20,059 nucleotides of DNA from an uncultured Bacilli bacterium. GTDB taxonomy: Bacteria > Bacillota_I > Bacilli_A > RF39 > UBA660. The stretch covers positions 1-20,059 of the forward strand of contig CANPWK010000006.1 in NCBI GenBank assembly GCA_947584105.1, given 5' to 3'. Of the stretch, positions 14,076 through 20,059 are shown in pieces. The notes beneath the pieces are model-generated. The model saw only the letters and a list, made by a program, of their open reading frames with translations, did no database searches and had not been told where the DNA came from. A program made the translations under genes and the position numbers. How positions within the stretch are numbered: position 1 is the first letter of the stretch; the number at the start of each line of letters is the position of its first letter.

Positions 14076-15467
14076 ATGGATGATGAATCTGGTAGAGTAA
14101 AGGGTTCTATAAAAGATAGGATAATTAGTTTTTTATATCGTAAACGTTTTAAAATTAAACTAATGAAAAATAATAAGTTAATAAATAAAAGGAAAAAAAT
14201 TATCTTTATAAATAGATACCAGAATACAAATAATAATTTTCAAAATATAAGCAATATTAGAGATTTAAAAAAGTTAGGAAAAAAAGTTATTGAAGTTGAT
14301 ATTAAACATGAGAAGTTTGATTTTGATAAATATGATTATTATTTAATTGAACCAGTGAAGAAAAAGGGGATTGATTCTGAATTACAAGTAATTAATGATA
14401 AGAAAAAGAGTGTTAAAAGTAGTAAAAAGTTAACAGAAAATATTAATAAAAATATAGATAAAATTAATATTAATTTTAAATATCCTCTAGCTCATCAAGA
14501 AAATATTCCTATGCTAGAAAAAGAAATAGAAGTAGATTTTGATAAATTAAAAAGTCAATTAATTAATTATCCTAACATTGATATTAAAGAACTTGAGGAA
14601 ATTAAAATCAATAATGATATTAACAATCTAAATAATGTCAAAAAAGTTATTAATAAATATCAAAATAAATTAGATGAAATGTTAAATGATTTAAATATAG
14701 CGGAAGCAATTAGTGATGTGAAATTTAAAAGTAATTTAGGAATTTCTAATAATAAAAATATTAATTCTCTGAAACAAGAAAATAAATATCCGAATGTTAA
14801 GGTTAATAAATATTCTGTAAATAATAAATTAATTTCTAATCATAATAATATAATTGTAAAAAGTATAAATACAAATAAAAAATCAAGTATAAAAGTTACA
14901 GATAATACACAAATTTTAAAGTTAAAAGATGCTAACAGTAAATTCAATAAAGATATTAATTCCACTAAGGAGTATTTAGATTTTCTTGATAAAAATGTTA
15001 ATAAAATTACTAAAGAGATAGAAACTGTTACCAAGGTTACTGGTTATGGTAGAATTATAAAATCTTTTTTAAATATTGCTACGGGTATTTTAACATTACC
15101 TTTTACTAGCGTTAATATTTTTAATATTACTTTAGGAAGTGCTCTTATTAATAGAGGATTACATGGTATAAGAAAAGGTTTAGATGTAAAAAAAGAAAAG
15201 AAAGTTAATTATAAATATGAAGATTTATCAGAACAAATTAATAAAACTAAAGATAAAACAAAATTAACAGAATTATTAATTAATGATTCTCTTATTCAAA
15301 TAAATAAATTAAAACAAGATATTTCAAATGTAGATAGTCTAGCTTTAGAAGATTTATTGAAACTGGAAGAAAGTTTAAATAAAAAATTAGATGAAATAAA
15401 GAAGATTAATAATAAGTTAATGAATCAACAAGAGAAAAATAAAATAAAAATAAAAAAAGTTGGATAA
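14076..15467 (+). CDS. Lysine/asparagine-rich hypothetical protein with coiled coils and a hydrophobic segment
   Basis: I do not recognise this 463-residue protein. It starts with a basic region (DRIISFLYRKRFKIKL) and a short alpha/beta-looking block at about 40-95 (KKIIFINRY, GKKVIEVDI, YDYYLIEP). A long Lys/Asn-rich low-complexity middle follows (about 105-300) with coiled-coil heptads near 170-210. Residues ~327-365 (IIKSFLNIATGILTLPFTSVNIFNITLG, then SALINRGLHGI) are hydrophobic and glycine-containing and could insert in or lie on the membrane. The C-terminal ~90 residues form a second coiled coil (LSEQINKTKDKTKLTELLINDSLIQINKLKQDI). There is no signal peptide. TAGGTGG at 14064-14070 supports the start. 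Coiled coils flanking a membrane-seeking segment suggest a structural or scaffolding role, which is inference. Confidence 0.8.
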   Translation: MDDESGRVKGSIKDRIISFLYRKRFKIKLMKNNKLINKRKKIIFINRYQNTNNNFQNISNIRDLKKLGKKVIEVDIKHEKFDFDKYDYYLIEPVKKKGIDSELQVINDKKKSVKSSKKLTENINKNIDKININFKYPLAHQENIPMLEKEIEVDFDKLKSQLINYPNIDIKELEEIKINNDINNLNNVKKVINKYQNKLDEMLNDLNIAEAISDVKFKSNLGISNNKNINSLKQENKYPNVKVNKYSVNNKLISNHNNIIVKSINTNKKSSIKVTDNTQILKLKDANSKFNKDINSTKEYLDFLDKNVNKITKEIETVTKVTGYGRIIKSFLNIATGILTLPFTSVNIFNITLGSALINRGLHGIRKGLDVKKEKKVNYKYEDLSEQINKTKDKTKLTELLINDSLIQINKLKQDISNVDSLALEDLLKLEESLNKKLDEIKKINNKLMNQQEKNKIKIKKVG

Positions 15468-15515
15468 ATATAAATAATTAATAAATGTTGATAAAAATTA
15501 AAGGAGATGTTGATA

Positions 15516-16406
15516 ATGAGTTTAGTATTAAAGAATGTATCTAAAAAGTTTGGAACTAAGGTAGCTGTAAACAATATTTCATTAACATTAGATAAACCAG
15601 GAGTTTATGGTCTTTTAGGTACAAATGGGGCAGGGAAGACAACTACCATTAGAATGCTTTTAGGAATTATAAAAAAAGATTCTGGCGATATTACTTGGAA
15701 TGGTAAAGCAGTAGATAGAAAGTTAGTTAATTTTGGATATTTACCTGAAGAAAGGGGAATATATCCAAAAACAATTATTAGAAATCAATTAATATATTTT
15801 GCTGAATTAAAGGGTATGAAAAAATTAGATGCTGAAAAAGCAATTAATTATTGGGCTAAAATATTAAGAGTTGAAGAGTATTTGAATATGACAGCAGAAA
15901 AGCTATCAAAAGGTAATCAGCAAAAAATTCAATTTATGACAGCAATTATTCATAATCCAAAATTAATAGTATTAGATGAACCTTTTAGTGGATTAGATCC
16001 AGTTAATACCGAAATTATAAAAAATGTTATCATTAATCTAGTTAAAGAGGGAAAATATATAATAATGTCTGCACATCAAATGCCAACTATTGAAGAGTTT
16101 TGTAGTGATATATTAATTATGAATAAGGGCAAAGCGGTTTTACAAGGAAATTTAAAAGAAATAAAAAATACATATAAAGCAAATAGGGTAGAAATTGATG
16201 TAAGTGAAGATATAACTAATATAATAAAAGAGTTAAAATTAGAAATAGAAATGGAAAAAGATAAACAATATACAATCAAAATAAATGATGAATCGATTGC
16301 TCATAAACTTTTAAATAAAGTTATAAAAGCGAATATTAAAGTGAATAAATTTGAAATTAAAAAACCTACCTTAAATGATATATTTATAGAGAAAGTTGGT
16401 GAGTAA
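15516..16406 (+). CDS. ABC transporter ATP-binding protein, NatA/YhaQ type
   Basis: ATPase subunit of an exporter with the adjacent permease. The 296 residues carry all nucleotide-binding motifs: Walker A GTNGAGKTT (35-43), a Q-loop region replaced by YLPEERGIYPK as in NatA-type proteins, signature LSKGNQ (130-135), Walker B LIVLDEP (150-156) and the switch histidine H187 in SAHQM. The C-terminal ~90 residues form the extra domain seen in NatA/CcmA-like exporters. I chose the ATG at 15516 because AAGGAG (15501-15506) directly abuts the alternative ATG at 15507. The substrate is not readable from sequence; relatives move Na+, antibiotics or peptides. No separate promoter is seen, so cotranscription with the gene upstream is possible. 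Confidence 0.93.
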   Translation: MSLVLKNVSKKFGTKVAVNNISLTLDKPGVYGLLGTNGAGKTTTIRMLLGIIKKDSGDITWNGKAVDRKLVNFGYLPEERGIYPKTIIRNQLIYFAELKGMKKLDAEKAINYWAKILRVEEYLNMTAEKLSKGNQQKIQFMTAIIHNPKLIVLDEPFSGLDPVNTEIIKNVIINLVKEGKYIIMSAHQMPTIEEFCSDILIMNKGKAVLQGNLKEIKNTYKANRVEIDVSEDITNIIKELKLEIEMEKDKQYTIKINDESIAHKLLNKVIKANIKVNKFEIKKPTLNDIFIEKVGE

Positions 16407-17624
16407 ATGAAGGATATAATTACTGTATCAAAATTTACAATGAAGGAAATGTTAAGAAGAAAATCTTTTATAGTTACTACTATTATAATAATGGTTATAA
16501 TTATATTAGGTTTTAATATTCCCAATATTATGAATTTAATTTCTAAAAATAGTAATATTGGTCATGGTGATAAAATAATAATTTCAGATAATTATAATTT
16601 ATTTAATGGAACTTTGAATACCTTAAAAGATGAAGATCTTGATTATAAATTAGAGATTACTCCTAGTACATTTGAACAAATAAAAAATAAGATAGAGAAT
16701 AAAAAAATAAAAGCTGGAGTAATAGTAGAAAAGAAAAATAACGATATATTATTTAGATATATAGTAAATGATACAATGGCAATAATGCCAGATGATTTAG
16801 TTGATACTTTAGAAAATTTGTATGTTAAAAATAAAATAGAACAACTAGGTGTAACTAAAGAAAAAATTGATGATATATTGCCAGAGTTTACTACTAACAT
16901 TGAGCAAACAGAAAAAATAAAGGGTAACACATTTGTTATAACAATTATATCAATATTATTGTTTTATGCTATATATTTCTGTGCATATCAAGTTTCAAAT
17001 TCTATAACAATGGAAAAAACTTCTAAAATTATGGAAACTTTAGTAACTTCTACAAGTCCAAGAACAATAGTATTAGGAAAAACTTTAGGAATAGGTTTGG
17101 TAGGAATTATTCAAATAATTATTTTAGTAATAACTGCAATAGTAAGTGCTAAATTATTTTTGGCGCCTAGTTTATTAAAAATATTCTTAAGTTCTTCACA
17201 AATTACACCATTTGCAGTAATTGTTATGTTGATATTCTTTATATTAGGCTATTATTTATTTGCTTTTATATATGCTTTAACAGGATCAACAGTTAGTAAA
17301 CCAGAAGATATTCAATCAGCTAATACACCAGTTATGTTTCTTGGAATAATAGGCTTTTATATAGCACAATATACGATGTCTAAACCAATTGGTGGTCTAA
17401 CGACTTTTGCATGTTATTTTCCAATATCTTCTCCTTTTGCTATGCCGTTTAGAGCAATGATGGGATTAGCAAGCATTCAAGACGTTATTATATCATTAGT
17501 TATTTTAATTATATCTATATTAATTGTTGCTCATATTGCTATTAAAATATATTCAAATGCTATTTTAAATTATGGTACTAAAGTTAATTTAAAGGATATT
17601 ATCAAGATGTATAAAACAAAATAA
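16407..17624 (+). CDS. ABC-2 type transporter permease, NatB/YhaP type
   Basis: Membrane subunit paired with the ATPase just upstream; its ATG follows that gene's TAA with no gap. The 405 residues show the type-2 exporter layout. One N-terminal membrane helix (about 20-40) is followed by an extracytoplasmic region of about 130 residues. A cluster of five or six helices begins near 172 (TFVITIISILLFYAIYF) and ends near 390. The cytoplasmic coupling segment ITMEKTSKIMETLVTSTSPRTIVLGK (about 199-224) corresponds to the conserved EKxxxIMExLxxS motif of this family. The substrate is unknown. A clear terminator follows, so the pair closes its transcription unit. Confidence 0.92.
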   Translation: MKDIITVSKFTMKEMLRRKSFIVTTIIIMVIIILGFNIPNIMNLISKNSNIGHGDKIIISDNYNLFNGTLNTLKDEDLDYKLEITPSTFEQIKNKIENKKIKAGVIVEKKNNDILFRYIVNDTMAIMPDDLVDTLENLYVKNKIEQLGVTKEKIDDILPEFTTNIEQTEKIKGNTFVITIISILLFYAIYFCAYQVSNSITMEKTSKIMETLVTSTSPRTIVLGKTLGIGLVGIIQIIILVITAIVSAKLFLAPSLLKIFLSSSQITPFAVIVMLIFFILGYYLFAFIYALTGSTVSKPEDIQSANTPVMFLGIIGFYIAQYTMSKPIGGLTTFACYFPISSPFAMPFRAMMGLASIQDVIISLVILIISILIVAHIAIKIYSNAILNYGTKVNLKDIIKMYKTK

Positions 17625-17628
17625 ATTT

Positions 17629-17654
17629 AAGTAGGAATAGTTCCTACTTTTATT
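17629..17654 (+). terminator. Rho-independent terminator after the ABC exporter genes
   Basis: A perfect 9-bp stem, AAGTAGGAA (17629-17637) with TTCCTACTT (17641-17649), has a 3-base loop and continues into TTTTATT. It lies five bases after the permease stop. Confidence 0.72.
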
Positions 17655-17691
17655 AACTAATCTAATAAATAAAATATGTTTTATTTATTAA

Positions 17692-17720
17692 TTTACATCT
17701 TAAATTATGCATGATATAAT
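17692..17720 (+). promoter_or_regulatory. Promoter of the CDP-polyol-type operon
   Basis: TTTACA (17692-17697), a 17-base spacer and TATAAT (17715-17720) with an extended -10 TGA (17712-17714). It is 27 bases before the cytidylyltransferase start codon, which has AGAGGGA as ribosome binding site. Confidence 0.68.
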
Positions 17721-17747
17721 ATTTATAGTTAGAAAAGAGGGATAATA

Positions 17748-18467
17748 ATGAATTATGCGGCGATATTAGCAAGTGGAAAAGGTACAAGAATAAATTCTAT
17801 TAATTATCCTAAACAATTTTATAAAATAAAAGATAAACCTATTATTGTTTATACTATTGAAAAATTATTAAATAATAAAAATGTTGATTGTGTTTATGTA
17901 GCGGTATCTGAAAATTATTATGAAGATACAAAAAACATATTAAAACATTATCATTTAAATAACAAAGTAATTTTAATAATTGGTGGTTTAACAAGAATGG
18001 ATACTATTCAAAATATAGTTAACGATATTAATAAGAATAATGATGTAACTGATGAAGATATGATTTTAATTCAAGATGCAGTTAGACCATTTATATCAGA
18101 TAGAATTATTAAAGATAGTTTTGATGCCGCAAAAAAATATGGAGCAGTTGTTGCAAGTATACCAGCTGTTGATACAATGCTGGTATCAAGTGATGGACAT
18201 AAAGTTTTAAATATTCCAAAAAGAAGTAATCTTTATTGTGGTCAATCGCCAGATACTTTTAAATTAAAATATTTTTTAGAATTGTGGTCTAACTTGACTC
18301 AAGAACAAAAAAAAGAGGCAACTGGTACATCACAAGTATGCACGATGAATAATAAAAGTATATATTTAATTGAAGGAGATCCATATAATTTTAAAATTAC
18401 TACAGATTTAGATTTATTTATAGCCAAAAAGCTTATAGAAGAGGGAGTTTATGAAAACATTAATTGA
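17748..18467 (+). CDS. IspD/TarI-family cytidylyltransferase, probably polyol-5-phosphate cytidylyltransferase
   Basis: Transfers CMP from CTP to a polyol phosphate. The 239-residue protein has the nucleotide-binding start LASGKGTRI (7-15, with Ser where most members have Gly) and PKQF at about 21-24. DAVRPF (110-115) and the late TTDLDLFIAKKLI segment complete the family pattern. Several stretches resemble TarI more than IspD: DTIQNIVNDI, YCGQSPDTFKLKYF and EGDPYNFKITTDLDL. The neighbours, a GatD-like polyol-phosphate dehydrogenase and an Rpe-like epimerase, point to a CDP-pentitol such as CDP-ribitol or CDP-arabinitol for a cell-surface polymer. A role as IspD in isoprenoid synthesis is less likely but not excluded. 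It overlaps the next gene by 17 bases. Confidence 0.85.
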   Translation: MNYAAILASGKGTRINSINYPKQFYKIKDKPIIVYTIEKLLNNKNVDCVYVAVSENYYEDTKNILKHYHLNNKVILIIGGLTRMDTIQNIVNDINKNNDVTDEDMILIQDAVRPFISDRIIKDSFDAAKKYGAVVASIPAVDTMLVSSDGHKVLNIPKRSNLYCGQSPDTFKLKYFLELWSNLTQEQKKEATGTSQVCTMNNKSIYLIEGDPYNFKITTDLDLFIAKKLIEEGVYENIN

Positions 18468-19500
18468 TATTCCCCAAACGGGAAAGGCATTGAATTTAAA
18501 AGGGATTGGAAATTTAGTTTATGAGGATATAAAAGTTAAAAATCTAACAAAAGGAACGGTTCTTTTAAAGATTATGGCTTGTGGAATATGTTCAAGTGAT
18601 ATAGAAAGAGTTTTTAAAAATGGTACTTATCATTTTCCAACAGTTATAGGACATGAATTTTCAGGTCAAATAGTAGCAGTATACGATGATGAAAATGAGT
18701 ATTTATTAGGTAAAAAAGCATCGGTATTTCCTCTTATTCCTTGTAATGAATGTGCAGCTTGCAAAGTGGAAAATTATGCTTTATGTAACAATTATAATTA
18801 TTTTGGTTCTCGTTGCGATGGAGGATTTAGTGAGTATTTAGTAGTTCCGGTTTGGAATTTGGTTTTATTTGATAATCTTAAATATGAAGAAGCTGCTTTA
18901 TTAGAACCAGCTGCAGTAGGACTTCATGCTACTAGAAAAGCTCATTTTAATAAAGGAGATAATGTATTAATAATTGGTACAGGAACAATAGGCTTTTTAA
19001 TAGGAATATTTGCACTAAGAATGGGTGCAAATGTGTATATGGCTGGAAGAAGAAATGAGAGTTTAAATTATGCTAAGGCTTATGGTTTTATTCCTATTAT
19101 GAGCAATGAAAATTTATTAAATGAATTAACTAATATAGATATAACATCTACTTTTGAGGTTGTAGGAACAAATAAATCAATAAATCAAGCTTTTAGTATT
19201 CCTACTAAAGAAGTTATATTGGTTGGAAATCCCAAGGAAGACGTTTTATTAGATAAAAAAAATTATTGGAAAATTTTGAGAAAAGAACTTAATGTTATTG
19301 GAAGTTGGAATTCTAGTTTTGGCTCTAATAAAAACGATTGGAAAGATGTTATAAATTTAGCTATGAATCGGGATATTGATTTTCAAAAATTAATTACAAA
19401 AGTTTATTCAATGGATCAGTATGAGGAAGCGTTTGAATATGTTAAAAATAAAGATTTTAAATTAAAAACTATATTATTACCAGGGGGAAGTAGAAAATGA
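18451..19500 (+). CDS. Zinc-dependent medium-chain dehydrogenase, GatD-like polyol-phosphate dehydrogenase
   Basis: A 349-residue MDR-family enzyme. The catalytic zinc site is seen as C47 (CGICSSD) with H68/E69 (GHEFSG). A structural zinc site has C98, C101, C104 and C112. The Rossmann fold has GTGTIG at 176-181. Similarity to E. coli galactitol-1-phosphate dehydrogenase GatD is evident in FKNG, GHEFSG, FxGSRxDGGFxEY, LEPxxVGLHA and KILRKELxVIGSW. Next to a TarI-like gene, I infer that it reduces a ketopentose 5-phosphate to a pentitol 5-phosphate, the job done elsewhere by TarJ, to which it is less alike. AGAGGGAG at 18439-18446 supports the ATG at 18451. Its TGA overlaps the next ATG (ATGA). 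Confidence 0.9.
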   Translation: MKTLIDIPQTGKALNLKGIGNLVYEDIKVKNLTKGTVLLKIMACGICSSDIERVFKNGTYHFPTVIGHEFSGQIVAVYDDENEYLLGKKASVFPLIPCNECAACKVENYALCNNYNYFGSRCDGGFSEYLVVPVWNLVLFDNLKYEEAALLEPAAVGLHATRKAHFNKGDNVLIIGTGTIGFLIGIFALRMGANVYMAGRRNESLNYAKAYGFIPIMSNENLLNELTNIDITSTFEVVGTNKSINQAFSIPTKEVILVGNPKEDVLLDKKNYWKILRKELNVIGSWNSSFGSNKNDWKDVINLAMNRDIDFQKLITKVYSMDQYEEAFEYVKNKDFKLKTILLPGGSRK

Positions 19501-20059
19501 ATAAAGGAAAAATTTCAGCATCTATGATGTGTGCTAGTTTAGATAAAATATTTTATTATTTAGATGTGTTTGAAAAAAATCAAATAGAGTTTTTACATAT
19601 TGATATTATGGATGGTGATTTTGTTCCAAATTTAGCTTTAGGAACAGATTATGTCAAATCTTTGAGAAACAGTACAACAATTCCTTTTGATTTCCATTTT
19701 TTAGTAAACAATCCTTTAAAAAAATTAACTTGGTTTGATGTAAAAGAGAATGATCAAGTGGCTTTTCATTATGAAAATAATAGTGATATAAAAGATTGCA
19801 TTAGATATATCCATTCTAAGGGAGCTAAAGCATTTATTGCACTTAATCCAGAAACTGATTTTAAAGTTTTAGAACCATATTATAATGATATAGATGGTAT
19901 TTTATTAATGATGGTTAATCCTGGATTTGCAGGTCAAAAAATGTTACCTTTTACAATTAATAAGGTTGATCAATTAAAAAAATATTTATTAAAAAATAAA
20001 TTAAATAATATCCAAATTGAAGTAGATGGCAATATTAGTATTGAAACAGCCAAAGAATT
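19497..20059 (+). CDS. Ribulose-phosphate 3-epimerase-like protein, 3' end outside window
   Basis: TIM-barrel epimerase interconverting ribulose 5-phosphate and xylulose 5-phosphate, or a related ketose phosphate. The window holds the first 187 residues of an expected ~215-220. Family motifs are present: ISASMMCAS at 6-14, HIDIMDGDFVPN near residues 36-47, the metal-site FHFLV, MVNPGFAGQ near 142-150 and EVDGNIS near 177-183. The second-strand His/Asp and the late Asp give the metal and acid/base residues. GGGGGAAG lies a few bases before the ATG, which overlaps the dehydrogenase stop. Its operon position suggests a dedicated supply of ketopentose phosphate rather than the general pentose-phosphate enzyme. 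The start at 19497 is the only plausible one. Confidence 0.9.
   Translation, partial: MNKGKISASMMCASLDKIFYYLDVFEKNQIEFLHIDIMDGDFVPNLALGTDYVKSLRNSTTIPFDFHFLVNNPLKKLTWFDVKENDQVAFHYENNSDIKDCIRYIHSKGAKAFIALNPETDFKVLEPYYNDIDGILLMMVNPGFAGQKMLPFTINKVDQLKKYLLKNKLNNIQIEVDGNISIETAKE

Noticed and set aside
14400..14960. Possible repeat array or CRISPR in the AT-rich middle of the 463-residue gene
   Set aside because: The monotony comes from Lys, Asn and Ile codons; no evenly spaced identical repeats are present and the frame is open throughout.
17748..18467. Assignment as ispD of the MEP isoprenoid pathway
   Set aside because: Internal segments and operon partners fit a TarI-type polyol-phosphate cytidylyltransferase better, though exclusion would need knowledge of the rest of the genome.
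1..20059. Mycoplasma-type genetic code (TGA read as Trp), suggested by the extreme AT content
   Set aside because: Trp is encoded by TGG in conserved positions and TGA is a real stop at 19498-19500, where it overlaps the next start codon.

Overview
The window is a very AT-rich stretch of a low-GC Firmicute chromosome (Bacilli/Erysipelotrichia/Mollicutes-like, probably a host-associated strict anaerobe). This is inferred from the A/T-rich codons, the strong AGGAGG-type ribosome binding sites, the rpsU-yqeY pair and three oxygen-sensitive enzyme systems. The genetic code looks standard: TGG encodes Trp and TGA ends one gene (19498-19500). Apart from one regulator, all genes are on the + strand. 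I see no tRNA, rRNA, CRISPR array, insertion sequence or phage gene.

Region 1 (1-5609) is anaerobic metabolism. It holds the 3' part of pflB (pyruvate formate-lyase) and pflA (its radical-SAM activase), then a convergent CRP/FNR-family regulator, then nrdD-nrdG-dut. Two glycyl-radical enzyme/activase pairs therefore flank one regulator gene. A perfect 20-bp palindrome lies in the regulator/nrdD intergenic region and is the best operator candidate in the window. NrdD-type reductases act on NTPs, so UTP reduction gives dUTP directly, and the overlapping dut gene would convert it to dUMP for thymidylate synthesis.

Region 2 (5610-9143) is a single transcription unit for a one-polypeptide pyruvate:ferredoxin oxidoreductase. 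With PflB it gives two anaerobic routes from pyruvate to acetyl-CoA, one yielding formate and one reduced ferredoxin.

Region 3 (9125-11255) is an operon of unknown function: a 35-residue acidic peptide, a 526-residue protein I do not recognise, and a small lipoprotein. It starts at a well-formed promoter that overlaps the terminator of the oxidoreductase gene.

Region 4 (11286-13996) is housekeeping: rpsU-yqeY-trpS, then rplS behind its own promoter and a short hairpin leader, then lepB. Hairpin terminators follow rplS and lepB.

Region 5 (14027-17654) has a 463-residue lysine/asparagine-rich protein of unknown function, followed by a NatA/NatB-type ABC exporter pair.

Region 6 (17692-20059) is an operon of a TarI/IspD-family cytidylyltransferase, a GatD-like zinc polyol-phosphate dehydrogenase and a ribulose-phosphate 3-epimerase-like protein cut by the window end. 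All junctions overlap. Together they look like a route to a CDP-pentitol used in a surface polymer. No intergenic stretch exceeds 300 bases; the longest (5563-5784) holds a terminator and a promoter.
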